Counted from the first letter of the stretch, positions 10,871 to 22,985 are shown. The stretch is 64,000 bases of DNA from Lucinisca nassula (GCA_963580285.1 OY757026.1:87518651-87582650), one strand, 5' to 3'. Numbers and translations are program-made. The notes: generated from the letters alone by a model not told the origin.

Positions 10871-11215
10871 GATGGGTTGGTGTTCCAATTATCATCTCTT
10901 TGATGCGCAGGTCAGCAGAGGCGGGGAACTATATCTAGGCACCGGCACGTGATCACTCGCACAGAAATGTAAACACGCCCACTGAGGTAGTAAGCGCCCA
11001 TAAAAATGGTACATTTGTTGTTCCGTATGCTGGACTGGGTAATAAATTTTTTATTTGATGGCTGTTTAGACAATATTCAAAATCATTGCCCCCCGGTATT
11101 GTAGATGACCAGTTGCACTAGTTCCCTTGGCCTCAACACGGCGGGGCAATAGTTTTTACTATTGTCTAAACAGCCATCAAACAGCTCTATACTGACACAT
11201 GTACATGGAATCTTC

Positions 11216-11520
11216 TGTTTGTTTGTTTGATAAGAGGTTTAACGTCCCCGTCAACACTTTAAAGGTCATTTTGGAGACGTTGCTTCCAATTTTGTGGGAC
11301 TTTTACCCAACATTGAGATGAAATGACATCTCAAGCCCTGTCGCCCAATGAAACCAATATGGTTTATTAGCATGGACGGTCCGCCTCGCACCGCGGTTCC
11401 TGGACAGGCATAGATCCTCTAAGCGGTTTACCAGTACTAGTGTGCGGACCGGATTCAGCTCTGCGTGGAAGCATCATGCAGCCCATATATTTCTTCAAGC
11501 CCCTATGGGCGGGGGCCTGA
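11216..11520 (-). repeat. S3 SINE-like repeat
   Basis: Near full-length copy, bounded by 'caagcccctatgggcggggg' and the 'ttgtttgataagaggtttaa' tail end. Confidence 0.8.
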
Positions 11521-11533
11521 AATCTTCTGTTCA

Positions 11534-11814
11534 CATCACGAAAACACGCCTTTATAATTTTGACCTCCTTGAACCCCACTTTTATATATTAAAACTGGGT
11601 TTTGAAGGGGATAAACCTTATTTTCTTATTTTTGCTCTGAAATATAGATTGTGGATACTTGTTAGAACCGCCTCGATGAGGCGGTTCTAATGAGTGCCCA
11701 CAATCTATATTTTAGCAGACATAAGAAAAATATCAAAATTTTTCATCTCAAAATTTTAGGGGTTTTTTCGGCAGTAAAGTTTACAATGTATTTGTATAGG
11801 CGTGTTTTCGTAAT
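11534..11814 (+). mobile_element. MITE-A copy beside a host exon
   Basis: Full MITE-A with core TTAGAACCGCCTC-gat-GAGGCGGTTCTAA. Its right end lies about 17 bases from the splice donor of the exon at 11837-11957. Confidence 0.85.
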
Positions 11815-11836
11815 TAACGTTTTCTTCTATCCATAC

Positions 11837-11957
11837 CCCCATACAACCAGTCAGGTACTCCATTGTAGACCAAGTCCTCGACGCCAGTATCTGTTATGTA
11901 GTAAATAACTTCACTCTCGACATGTCTTGAATAAATGTTGTTTTTGTGAACAAAAAT
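11837..11957 (-). CDS. DPP6/DPP10-like: DPP-like exon, propeller segment to PDWLY
   Basis: Acceptor 'ttttttttttcag' ends at 11958 and donor GTATGG begins at 11836. The 121 bases read 40 codons plus one base, starting IFVHKNNIYSRH and ending NGVPDWLYG. The NNIY and NG-x-DW-x-Y motifs are hallmarks of the beta-propeller domain of the DPP4/DPP6/DPP10 family (extracellular, type II membrane proteins; DPP6 and DPP10 are catalytically dead partners of Kv4 channels). Joining it to the exon at 15868-15943 gives SPTENTV-IFVHKNNIY, which matches the family pattern across the junction in phase. The next exon, which would carry the EE motif region, is not in the window. The residue after PDWLY is G, where the family usually has E. 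Confidence 0.85.
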
Positions 11958-11984
11958 CTGAAAAAAAAAAGAAATTCTGCTCAA

Positions 11985-12240
11985 AACATGAAAAGTAGAG
12001 GTAAAACAAAGATCAGGAATCGATACAATTAACTTACTCCACCCACCAAAGGGAAAGAAACACAAACATTAAGCGACCAGACCACAATGGAAACCTGAAC
12101 AAAGGAAGGCCATAAGGACAGTTACTTTCCCACAAAATGGCCATATGGCCATCCAAAAAATAAAAGACACAAGTGATCCAAAAAATAAAAGTCACAAGTG
12201 ATACACACAGTAAGTAACAAACAACAACATAACTCTAGTT
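11985..12240 (-). mobile_element. Retroelement 3' tail fragment
   Basis: Minus-strand copy of the last third of the tail. It lies only about 30 bases upstream of the acceptor of the host exon at 11837-11957. Confidence 0.7.
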
Positions 12241-12589
12241 ACTCGTTAGCACAATATCTGTAGCAAAAATGAAATAAATTAAACAAGCACTGCTTATTAG
12301 ATACCCCCGCAAGTTGATGGTTAATAAAAACGGATATACAACGTGTTATCGACACTAAAGAATTACAAAGGGGAATAACTATAACAGTATTGATCCCATT
12401 ACCCCTTTCTGCAGCAATATCTTATGAATACCAACATTTATGACAAGATCCGTAATACTCCTAATATTAATTAAGATATGCCGGACAAACCAGTTTTCAA
12501 GTAATACCAAGGGGAATAAATATACAAGTATTGATCTATGAACCCTGATTGTTTCCTGTCAACAACACTTTATGATTTCAATAAGTGTA

Positions 12590-13183
12590 GCTGCCTTGAA
12601 TGAATTTGGTAACCAATGGTGTAAACGAGAGTATATTGAGCATAAAGCTCTTAAAGAATGGAAACTTTGCATTCTGAAACTAGTGAACAAACACATTTCT
12701 TTCTACTGTCAAAATACGAACTTATTACCTCCTTTTACGTCATCTTAAACTAGGTATTCAACAATTTCATAAGAAGTTTCTTTTGGCTCCAGCAGTTAAG
12801 ACCGCTAACAATGTGGTCGTTGTTTGACGGCTCCACCATGTTAACACTCTTCAGCAAGAACTTGGTGGTACTAAGGCCTATGAACTGCAACCTTTGGCTG
12901 TAGAGAGAGCTATAATTGATGCCCACATTGGTCGTTTAGCAACCAGGTTTGCTGTATGTCTTACAGAAGGCCAAGAAGGCTTCCTACGTTATATTGGTTG
13001 CCTAACCTTCATAAAAGACCATACAAAGCACGGTTTATTGCACATTCAGACTCTTGTACTACCACTGAACTTTCCAAATTATTAACTTCTTGTTTTACTG
13101 CCATAAAAAAACATGTGATTAAAATTTGCGACAAAGTCGGGAGAAATCTGTTTTGGTCAATAAACAATTCTAATGAAAAATAG
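12590..13183 (+). pseudogene. Reverse transcriptase, N-terminal/palm fragment
   Basis: Frame-shifted remains of the retroelement body. Readable pieces include FLLAPA, PTLYWLPNLHKRPYKARFIA, TTTELSKLLTSCFTAIK and GRNLFWSINNSNE. These match the part of the reverse-transcriptase fold before the catalytic motif, also seen at 39640-40090. Several stops and shifts are present. Confidence 0.7.
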
Positions 13184-13515
13184 AAGTGGAGGCAATGATC
13201 AGGAATCGATACAATTAACCCACAGCTCCCATCAGAGACACCAAAGGGAAAGAAACACAAACATGAAACAACAGACCCTAATGGAAACATCAATAGCGGA
13301 AAGCCAAAAGGACAGTTACTTTCCTACAAAATGGCAAATAGGCTACACAAAATAAAATAATATAAGTGACACAAACACCCAAAGACAAACCATAACAAAA
13401 ATAAACCGCCACAGAAGAACCGCCTTGGAACGGTCAGCGGAAACGAATTCCACTGGGGGTTATAAATTGATTTTACGTGGCCACAATCCTCGCCCTTACT
13501 TCCGTCGCTATTAAA
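13178..13515 (-). mobile_element. Retroelement tail, inverted against the body
   Basis: The tail's 3' end ('cctccacttctattttt' on the minus strand) abuts the plus-strand body piece that ends at 13183. Confidence 0.7.
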
Positions 13516-13975
13516 GGCATTTATTATTGATTATTGAGGACTATCATTTGATTATATAATATTATGTAGCCTCCAGAACTGGCTGAGGTCTTCAACAGGT
13601 AAGTGGCCTCCTTGGGGAAAATCAATAATGTACTAACTGTTGACTGGTGTTCATTATTGATTTTCCCCTTAAGTGCCTCAGTCAGGGGATACAACAAGAG
13701 CTACTAATCACCCTATTAAGGGCCGCCTTTGATCTGCTATAGTCAGTATATCACAAGGGGCAATAAAACAAATATGGACACACGGTGTATCTCTCTGTTC
13801 AAGAATAAATGCCTTTAAGACAAATAATATGTTCAGTCCGCATGAAGGCCTCCAAACCCTGCTTGTTTCCTGTCAACGACACTTTATCAATATCAACATT
13901 TTAGCAAATATGATATGATTCCTTAAATCATTTAACACGCCAGGCAAGCAAAACAAAAGTGTTATGGACACTTAA

Positions 13976-14211
13976 GGGGAATGGGAACACCTGGCTGATT
14001 TTTCCGCCATTTTTCAAAGGGAGACAACTTTCGGGACTTCCTGTTCGCTTTTCTATGAGCTCTGTTTCATGGAAAAATGGGTCGGCTCTGAAAGGAAAGA
14101 ATTTGCTCCTCAGGAGCAAATTCTTTCCTTTAAGAGTTGACCCCTATTGACATGGGAGACAAAAATACTTTTGCAGGAGTTTGCCTCCCCTGAAGGTGTT
14201 TCCCATTCCCC
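13976..14211. mobile_element. TTAA-flanked palindromic MITE, second copy
   Basis: Opposite-orientation copy of the element at 4108-4337, preceded by TTAA (13972-13975) and followed by TGAA, probably a mutated TTAA. The central palindrome AAAGAATTTGCTCCT/AGGAGCAAATTCTTT is conserved. Confidence 0.7.
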
Positions 14212-14934
14212 TGAAGAACTATAGAGGAGAATAATAATAACATGATTGACCCCTTGACTCTTCATTTTCTGTAACAACAACATCTCATTAATATAAATAT
14301 TTATGCAAAATAGCATAATATTCCTGATTATTAATCATGATATGCAGGAAAAAAAAGAAAAGTTTAGGGAATTACTAAATAGGACCCTAATTTTTACCTA
14401 GCAACAACATCTTATCAACTTCAAAATTTATGCAAAATACGAAAAAAAATCCTGAAATAATTTAGCAGGAAAAACAAAAGTGTTCCGGGCATCAAAGTGT
14501 CGCAGACAAGTTTCAAAGAATTACAAGGGGTGGGGGGTAACTATAAATGATATCTTAACCCTTCTTTTTTGTAGCAGCAACATTTAATAAATATCAACAT
14601 TATGCAAAATATGATAAAAACTCTAGCATAATTAATCAAGACATCAGTGAACAAGTCCGCATGGGTGTGTTATCAAAATGAAAACGATACGACCTCTGAC
14701 ATAATTAATCAATACGTTTCCATCCATGGACATCTTATGAATATCAAAATTAATGCAAAATATGATAAGATTCCTAATACATGTATTATTAATCAAGATG
14801 CAGGAAAACCAAAGTGTAACGGGACAAACGGCCTGACGTTCGTACAGATGGACATTTGTTGGATAATACAGAAAAAACTCGTACAATGCTTCAGATCCAC
14901 TTCCCTTCTGTTTTCCACATCTTTGTACCTATGT

Positions 14935-15452
14935 GAACTGGGCTCATCGGAGTCTAACTGTTGGTTTTCTTTTGCTCCAGCATTTCAGTGGTTTCTTGCT
15001 GTCGAGTCCTCACCGTTGTCTCACCTCTGTGGTTCTTTGATTTTTGTGTTCACGGAGATGTTGCACTGATGAGTTAGGAGGCCTTCATGCGGACTGAACA
15101 AATTATTTGTCTAAATCGCGACGGAAGTAAGGGCGAGGATTGTGGCCACGTAAAATCGATTTAAGCCCCCCAGTGGAAATCTTCCACTGACCGTTCCAAG
15201 GCGGCTCTTCTGTGGCGATTTATTTTATGTTGTTGTTTGTTACTTACTGTGTGTATCACTTGTGTCTTTTAGTTTCGGATGACCATATGGCCATTTTGTG
15301 GGAAAGTAACTGTCCTTATGGCCTTCCTTTGTTTAGGTTTCCATTATGGTCTGGTCGCTTAATGTTTGTATTTCTTTCCCTTTGGTGTCTTTTATGGGTG
15401 GAGTAAGTTAATTGTATCAATTCCTGATCTTTGTTTTACTTCTACTTTGGAA
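14935..15452 (+). mobile_element. Retroelement 3' tail
   Basis: Contains all tail blocks from 'catcggagtctaactgttgg' to the 'acttctacttt' end. Confidence 0.75.
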
Positions 15453-15867
15453 GTAACTTTTTTCATTTTGACATTTTTCCCTCTAGATGTACGTTTAACT
15501 GCAACACCGTCATGTCTTTAAATTAGGATTCGGTATTCCATCAAACTGTTGTTAAGTAACAAGACGGAAAGAAAGTGGTGAAATGTACATATACTATGTA
15601 AGTTTTCAGAAATGTATCAACATCTGGTTTAAAGTCAAATTTACTGAATAAAAGTACTGAAAATGGACTTAGCAACCCACTGGAAAAAGATTTAAATACT
15701 CGTAGCTTTCCTTGGAAAGTAAGAAGCTTCTGTGGATTTTTACATTTATATGAAGAGGTCATCATGCATAGTGTTTTTTTTTTCTAAATTCAACAATGGT
15801 TTCTTTGAAAGAGAATTGTATTATTCTATGCGTCTCATATTAGAGTGTTATTTTAATGTGTACTCAC

Positions 15868-15943
15868 TACAGTATTTTCAGTAGGTGACCATGTCGCATA
15901 CTGGATATCATATCCAAATGGGCCGTATAAATCTATGAACAAC
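15868..15943 (-). CDS. DPP6/DPP10-like: DPP-like exon, WSP propeller blade segment
   Basis: Acceptor 'cgacaatttcag' ends at 15944 and donor GTGAGT starts at 15867. The 76 bases give one base plus 25 codons, with GPFGYDIQYATWSPTENTV. This corresponds to the DPP-family stretch (pattern LQYAxWxPxGxxL) immediately before the IFxxxNNIY strand. Its donor is phase 0, and the exon at 11837-11957 begins in phase 0 with IFV. The entry phase (2) should match an upstream exon that was not located. The exon is short for the family but has clean borders. Confidence 0.75.
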
Positions 15944-15989
15944 CTGAAATTGTCGAAAACGTGTAACGAAGGTTACAGTATTACTACAA

Positions 15990-17640
15990 CTATGTTCTCG
16001 CTGTTCAGATTTAAAGGATATATAAGCAATTCAGAGGATCTCCAACGAGTGTTTATTTCATGAGAAATAATAAAACGAGACTGAGGCGAGTTGTATGAAT
16101 TTCTTGTGAGTTTGTACCAGTTTCTGTGAGGTTTTGGTTGTGTTACAAACAGTATCCCTTGATTATTCTGCAAAGGAAACTGACAGCATCCACGAAATAC
16201 AGTCGAACATAAATGGCTCAAGCCCCTTCGAGACTATACTTATTTGTTCTAGACAGTGGTAGTTCGAGCCACCAAAGGTGTATTATAGCTGTTACTGAAG
16301 GGCTTGCTAATCATAGCGGGAATGTTAATCGATTATCGATCCCGTCATTGTGATCGACAATCGATTAGTTATCACTGAAGATTTAATCATAATTTTATCT
16401 TTCTGGCTTTGACTCTCACCATATGTTGTACAATATTGTATGTATTAGGACAGACAGGTCTGAGCAAACTGTGAAGACCCAGATGAGACGCAGCAGTTTG
16501 TCTCTCGTCCAGCTATTTAAGACACAACATTGGGTAGTAAATTATACTTACCAAATAATCGATTGATATCAAATCAGTATCGATAATCCTTTTGTAATAT
16601 TAACCGATTATCCTATTTGTCGTGCCGGCCTTAGCTGTTAGGTCGGGGAGCATAATGGGGATTATTAACACGGGATATCTTTTTTAAAATTTCTATAAAT
16701 TAAATGCATGCTGTTTGCACCCATTAGAATCGCCTCATGGAGGCGATTCTAATGAGTACAAACAACATACAGTTTCAAGATAAAATAGTAAAAATCTCCC
16801 AAAATTAACCCAATATAGAATTATGGGGAGAGTTTCCAAGGAACACAAGGACCTGTTCAAACCCTTTGATTTCCATTGTAGTCATAGCATTGTCACCCGA
16901 GGCGTCATGATGCGAGTATCCATGATATTTCGTGACGTCCAAGTGATAGATTTAACTATGTAATGTTAGTATTTGATCAGTTGATCCGATGCTGCGGCGC
17001 TCTCTTACTGGTTGCGAAGTTGTTTCTATGTTAAAAATAATCACATTATATTGATATCAAATGACTGCCTGCTGTAAGATGTCTAATTATTATAGTAAAT
17101 GTTCATAAAGAGAATGATGTATTATATATCTTTCCTGAAAAAAAAAACATAGAACAATGTTCTAAAAAGGTAATCCTTTCGAAGAAAAGACTGAAAACAC
17201 AGATCTGAAAACAGTAGGAATATACAAGTTTATTCGAGATCATACTACATGTAGCTACGTGTAGTTTCATCCAATTAGACCTCATCAATGACCCTCAAAT
17301 ATGTCTTAAATTCCGCATTAAAATTAAAAATAACAGCGACCTCGAAAATTTAACCCACACAATGAACGGCAGGAATACTGTATACGGCCGCCACACATTC
17401 CTTTTATATCAGCTAAGGTGAAGTTAAATACGACATTACAATCTTAATGAAAGCGTTTGAAAATTGGAAAATATAAAATATCAAATTAGACACTTACTTG
17501 GTTCGCATGTTCAGAATCTTTACATAACAACGTCTAGAGTATGTGTATTTCTGAAAGAGAAAAAAAAATCGAAAAAGAAAACGAGTGTTTATTTGAAAAC
17601 TGTGTGGTACATTTTCAGATATTGCACGACCCGCAGAAAA
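15990..17640. other. Mostly unannotated, with one hairpin core
   Basis: Includes a diverged hairpin at about 16455-16520 and a stem-loop core of the ATTAGAATCGCCTC-at-GGAGGCGATTCTAAT type at 16728-16760, inside pogo-MITE-like sequence. No exon or full mobile element is supported. Confidence 0.45.
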
Positions 17641-17699
17641 AGGGACCGACTGAAGTCGGTTGATTTTCTAAGAGTGCCCTAAAATCACCGTGTCATTCT

Positions 17700-18640
17700 G
17701 TCATTCTGTCAGTCTGTCTGTCCGTCCGTAACCCGTTTGTGAAAATTGGTGATAGTGACTTAACCGCTTGGAATATTTTAACAATATTTGGCAAACTGAT
17801 AGATATCAATGAGATCTAACCAATGAACTTGCGAAATATTACATTCCATTTAGTATAGCCTCGCCGAGGCGAAAAATGTAAAAAATTTCGAACTGCTTCT
17901 CCTCGGAAACCGTTGGGCCGATTGAAGTCAAATTTCATATGGAGCCTCTATGGGATGAGGGAAACCAAAATTTGCTCATGGGGTCCAGGTCACATCACCA
18001 AAATGGCCGCCAAGCCATATATGGTCTGTCTGTCAGTCCGTCCGTAACCCGTTTGTGAAAATTGGTGATAGTGACTTAACCGCTTGGAATATTTAAACAA
18101 GTTTTGGCATACTGATAGATATCAATGAGATCTAACCAATGAACTTGCGAAATATTACATTCCATTTAGTATAGCCTCGCCGAGGCGAAAATGTGAAAAT
18201 TTTCGAACTGCTTCTCCTCGGAAACCGTTGGGCTGATTGAAGTCAAATTTCATATGGAGCCTTTATGGGATGGGGTCCAGGTCACATGACCAAAATGGCC
18301 GCCAAGCCATATATGGTAAAAACCCTTCAAAATAGTCTTCTCCAGAACCACTGGGCAGATTTCCACGAAACTTGAAAAAAAGCATCTGGGACGTAGGCCC
18401 ATCATAAATTGCTAAAATGGTGACCCTGGGTTGACATTGACCTTCTTTGTGCCTAGGTCAAACTTTGACACATATGCTTTTGTATTGGAAAAGTGAGAAT
18501 GCATTTTATCCTGCAAACGATTCAGAATACAGTACTAAAGTATAAGATATATTTTTCCTCCTTACGATAAGGCGCATTTATTGGGGGAACCGTTTTAGGT
18601 CCAGGTCACATGACCAAAATGGCCGCCATACCCATATATG
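17700..18640. repeat. 316-bp tandem duplication
   Basis: The block beginning 'tccgtaacccgtttgtgaaa' occurs at 17725 and again at 18041 with high identity. 'aaaatggccgccaagccata' ends both units, and a third partial occurrence lies near 18615. It includes the Asp-less phrase 'tcgccgaggcgaaaa', which is itself a short palindrome. Confidence 0.8.
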
Positions 18641-18750
18641 GTAACACTCATAAAGCTAAAAGCATCAGGCGGGTCGTGCACTTCAGCTTAAGCACTGGTT
18701 CCTTATCAATGTCTATGACTTTCTTCATCTTTAATTGTTTCTTTTTTATA

Positions 18751-19050
18751 CTTCAATGGCTCGAACACCTTTGGGACCTCGAAAATCTGTTCGAGACAGG
18801 GGGAGTTCGAGCCACTGAGGATTACTGCTAGGAGGCATAACGAGATACTTTTAGACATCTTTTCGGTGTTCTATAATGAAAATGTATGCTGTGTGTACTC
18901 ATTAGAATCGCCCCATCGAGGCGATTCTAATGAGTACACACAGCATACATTTGTAAGATAAAAGACTAAAAACTCCTTAATGGTCCCCCACTAGTTCTTA
19001 TGTAGAGGATTTTGCTAGGGGCTCAAGAACTGGTTCGACTCATCCATGGT
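18751..19050 (+). mobile_element. Pogo-like MITE, left part, interrupted
   Basis: Starts at 'cttcaatggctcgaacacc', so the outermost bases are lost. It carries a stem-loop core ATTAGAATCGCCCC-atc-GAGGCGATTCTAAT at about 18898-18935. It stops at 'catccatggt', where the 4.8-kb element is inserted, and resumes at 23833. The intact relative at 28448-28866 shows the uninterrupted order. Confidence 0.8.
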
Positions 19051-19059
19051 CAAGGGGGG

Positions 19060-19145
19060 AAACCTACGTCACGATGACGTCACAATTTTACACCAAGGCG
19101 GTCGCCATCTTGAAAGGAACTCTCGCTTCGGTAAGTATTTCTGTG
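19060..19145 (+). promoter_or_regulatory. Promoter-like module in left arm
   Basis: In order: CGTCACGATGACGTCAC (CRE-like TGACGTCA), GTCGCCATCTTG (YY1-like), then TCG|GTAAGTATTT, a strong splice-donor match. The mirrored arm has the same order facing inward (near 23740-23830). The motif names are known consensus sites. Any function is inferred. Confidence 0.4.
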
Positions 19146-19884
19146 TTAAACATATATTTTACGTACAATCTTGACATAGCTATTATCGCAGAGTACGGGC
19201 AAAATTACAATGTTTTGTCAGCAAAAAGAAATTTAGGCAAGATTTAAGTAGTATAGATGAACACGTCGGATTTAGTTAATTTCAGCGATCCATTCGTCAA
19301 CACTCTGGATATGAAAATCATTCATATGAAGCAGCGCAGTGTTTTCATTAATCCTCAAGTAACGAGTACACGGCTTTTTCAGAAAAAAATACCATAGAAG
19401 TGTTTATTTGTATTAAAATTAAAATTTTTGAACTTTATAAGACGTTTTCAGTTAATGGTATCGTTAACACTCGATCTGAAAAGAGATACGTACACACTCT
19501 GAAAATCAGCATATAGTTGTTTCTCGTGACAACCTGAAAAGTAGGGTAAAAGGCGCCAAATTCTCTAAAGGTTACAAGTATCTTGGACAATAATGGTGGC
19601 CAGATGAACAGGCAGTTGTAATGTCCGCTCCCTGGTCACTTAAGAAGATATAGCCAACTCTGGAGCATTGTCGTACTTGCGTTGAGGTATAAAACAACAG
19701 AATTAGGTTTACATTTATCTCTGAAAATAAAAAGAGTCATACAGGCTAACGAAGAATAGGCAGACATCTCTTGAGGTCCTCAATGGTCTCTTACATGAGC
19801 GGAAAAATACTGTCGTGGCTGAGAACTAAACTTCTTGCAATGATCTGCTCGTTATAAAAAGGCATTATCTTACTTTATTTAAGC

Positions 19885-20195
19885 CGGCCTCGTTGCTCAG
19901 TTGGATGCGCGTCTGACTTGTGATCAGGAGGACGCGGCTTCGTTACCTGCCAGGGTCGGCAACATTCTTTCGTGGAGATTGATCATGGAATCTTTTCTAT
20001 GGTCAGTCTCTCCCTTCCGCTGATTCAAGAAGGGCAGTTGTCAGTTTCTGGCGATAGAATGTGCGCTGTACTGGTTAACGTATAAGCCTGCACAGAAAAA
20101 GTGTGGATAGGTAAACTGACCGGGATAAAAATGACCTAAATATTGTTGACTGGGCCCTTAAACTCCAATACAAACAAACAAACTTACTATAATCA
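19885..20195 (+). mobile_element. S2 SINE (tRNA-headed)
   Basis: Head with an A box-like 'ttgctcagttggatgcgcg' and a degenerate B box, a body with 'attctttcgtggagattgat', and tail 'cttaaactccaatacaaac'. Other copies are at 33280, 35262, 50565, 58544 and 62965. Confidence 0.75.
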
Positions 20196-20629
20196 AAGTA
20201 GTGATAGAACCGGTGGGTCAGCTGTCTCTTGGGTGGGTTTGAAAAATACACGGTGACTTAGACTGTAAACATTTGTTTATTCCTTACATCCGTGTACAAA
20301 AAGCAAACAGTGAAGACCTTGATCAGATGCCGCGCTCTGTCGCGTCTTGTTAGGGCTTACACTGTTTGCTAAACCCAACACACGATTTTAGTCCAGATTC
20401 TATTGATAACCATATTATTGAATACGCCGTCCTCACATTTATAAGAATAAGGCGGCTATTTTCTATAAATAACAGCTACCTTTAGTGATGGTCAGGTGGA
20501 CTTAAGCACTATTTTGAAAAAAAAGCTCCATTGCTTAGTAACTTTTGTCGACCAAAAAACAATATTGTACACTGTAGCACAGTTTTAATGAAAAAGTGTA
20601 ACACTTTTTGTAACGTTAATTTGACATTT

Positions 20630-20858
20630 TTTTTTTTTTTTTGGTTTTGGTTTTACGGCCCTTTCAAGATTATTTCACTCATATCGAGCCGATCGTTAAT
20701 CAGAGGTGGGCGAAAACCGGAGTACCCGGAGAAAAACCACCTGACCTTCCGTTGCAGAACTTGGCGTCTCACATGTGACCCTAGCGAGGCTCGAACCACA
20801 GCGGTGAGAGACCTAATGATCAAGAGTCAGCGCTCTTAACCACTAGGCCACGGAGGCC
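20630..20858 (-). mobile_element. S1 SINE, full length, with target duplication
   Basis: Minus-strand copy of S1: A box TGGCCTAGTGG, B box GGTTCGAGCC, central 'ctccgggtactccggttttc', and a 3' end with an A tract (T tract here). The 16-bp duplication 'cgttaatttgacattt' lies at 20614-20629 and 20859-20874. Confidence 0.9.
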
Positions 20859-20965
20859 CGTTAATTTGACATTTACCTCACTCGATGCAGTATTTGGCAT
20901 AACACCCACAAAAAGTAGGCATTTAAAATTTGTGTAGTTTCAAAGTTTTTTTATTTTATTTAATG

Positions 20966-21352
20966 AGCCGGTGCAAGAAACAAGCTACAATAAGGCAATT
21001 TATGTGCGACGATAGACTACCCATACCAGCTTGCTTACCCGGGCAGTCTGATCGGTGTATTCTTGAGTTTTAAAAACAGTAGTAATATTTGACACTTCCC
21101 ATACCTGCTTGTTGTATAAACCGATCCTTATCGAGGCCCCAATGACATTTTGTTCTCGTTACGCTGTTCAGGATCTGCTGTTGGACTTGTGCGGTTGGTT
21201 AGGATTAAGAATCGTCCGTACAACGAGCAGGTGTGAGTAGTGTAATAGCTCACTATTGTTTCAAAAGCGAAATATTACACCGATCAGATGCATGGACTGG
21301 TCTAGGTATTCACTAGTCGCACATGTCATATTTTAGCATTTGTCTTGCACCG
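20966..21352. mobile_element. MITE with AGCCGGTGCAAGA ends
   Basis: Inverted ends AGCCGGTGCAAGA..., with imperfect complementarity extending roughly 100 bp inward ('atgtgcgac', 'ctgatcggtgta'). No clear target duplication. Found only once here. Confidence 0.6.
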
Positions 21353-21482
21353 GCTGATATATTGACAAAAACAAAACAAATAACGTCTCAACTACAAAGA
21401 TAAAAGAAAAACGTCTACTATTTTCGCGCGATACGCAAAAAACTACGAACGGCATAAACATATGAAATGATGATGCCTGTTT

Positions 21483-21700
21483 AGTTGAAATTGAGGTTGA
21501 ACGGCCCCGTCAACAGCACTTAGGTCATTTTCGAGACGTTACTTCCAATCTTTTCGGAACTTCTATCCAACATTAAGATGAAATGACATCTCAAGCAATG
21601 CCTTCAGTGAAACAAATAGGGATTCCTAACCATTGCATTTACTTCTATTTTATACACATGTACGGTCCAACTCGCACCACTTTTCCTGGGCAGGCTTGGG
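21483..21700 (-). repeat. S3 SINE-like repeat, partial
   Basis: Diverged partial copy with the 'gaggttgaacggccccgtcaa' end and the 'gacatctcaag' block. Confidence 0.65.
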
Positions 21701-22130
21701 GTCTTTGGGTGTTTGTGTCGCTTGTATTATCTTATTTTGGATAGCCTTTTGGCCATTTTGTGAGAAAGTAACGGTCCTTTTGGCTTTCCGCTGTTGGTGT
21801 TTCCGTTGGGGTATGTTGTTTCATGATTGTGATTCTTTCCCTTTGGTGTCTCTGATGGGAGCTGTGGGTTAATTGTATCGATTCCTGATCATTGCCTCTA
21901 CTTCTAATTTGGACCCTCTAAGTGATTACCAGTATTCGCTTATATCCTTTTGTTTTGGACAGCCAACTGGCCATTTTGTTGGAAAGAAACTGTCCTTTTG
22001 GCTTTCCGCTAGTGATGTTTAGAGTCTAGTTATTTAATGCTTGTGTTTCTTTCCCTTTGGTGTCTCTGATGGGAGCAGTGGGTTAATTGTATCGATTCCT
22101 AATCATTGCATTCACTTCTATTTTTCATAT
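21700..22130 (+). mobile_element. Retroelement tail ends, twice in tandem
   Basis: The terminal 200 bp of the retroelement tail ('ttggccattttgtgagaaag' to 'attgcctctacttc') occurs at 21700-21910 and again at 21940-22130. Confidence 0.65.
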
Positions 22131-22139
22131 GCAGTTTGG

Positions 22140-22985
22140 ATGATAACTTACATAGTGTAAGAGGCAGTGTTTTTCTTGACATCCCATTTCATCTTTACTT
22201 TAATTCTTTCTCTCTATCATAGGTCTAAGTTAAATTTCATCAAAAATTTCCTAGGAACTATAAAATGTTGAAACTTCAATCTTTATCATAGTGTGCCTTA
22301 ATTTTTATTTTCTTGTTGCCCTTGCTTCCAAAGGATTACATTTCTCTAGAAAGTAATATATTTCACCGTAGCTGGTGTTATGGGAATATTTGGAGTCCGT
22401 AAAATGTTTATCTGCTCTTCATCAAAGTGTGGATTTATTTTCCAGTCATTTGGGATCATTGATGCCACTGCAGGGGTTCGTAAATGTTTGAGGGTTAGTG
22501 ATGCGGCCTAACTGGCCGAAACTAGCTAGTCTGGTCCATAAAAAATCGTGTACACTCCACAGTTTTCAGTTCTGTCTTGTAGTCCTTGCTTCAAATGGAT
22601 TACCCTTTTCTAGAACATTTGTATGCAATGCAATAATGATTGCTTATATTGTATAAAAGGCAATAAGCATCTTCAGCTTATTTGTTCATCTATTCTTTAA
22701 ATCTTCTCCCCCAAATTAGGCCAATATTAATATTTTGTCAACGTTTTCACAAGAACAATAAAAGCTAGAAACCTAATTTCGCAGCATAGTCCTTGGGTGG
22801 GCCTCTACTTAGATTTTTCTAGCCTTAATAGCTTAATGAAATGCATGTCTTCCATGGGGCAGAACCCAACTGAACTATGGCGAGTATAGTGGCCCAAGGA
22901 CCTCTTGTTTTTACAGATATTTTAAATCTGAACCATTTGTTTTATCGTCATTTTTTTCGCAACTCGGCGCAACATTGTAAATAGT
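22140..22985. other. Unrecognised interior of the 4.8-kb element
   Basis: No family is recognised except the block near 22860-22915 ('tgaactatggcgagtatagt', 'caaggacctctt'), which resembles the ends of the internally tandem elements at 47350 and 52930. Confidence 0.4.

Larger units (their letters stand above)
12250..14830. repeat. Dispersed tandem units, interrupted
   Basis: Diverged units of roughly 150-180 bp share 'atcaacatttatgcaaaata', 'aatcaagatatgcaggaaaa' and 'caaagaattacaaggggaat'. They recur near 12350, 12480, 13870, 14280, 14400, 14520 and 14740. Later insertions split the array: reverse-transcriptase pieces (12590-13515) and the TTAA MITE (13976-14211). Confidence 0.55.
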
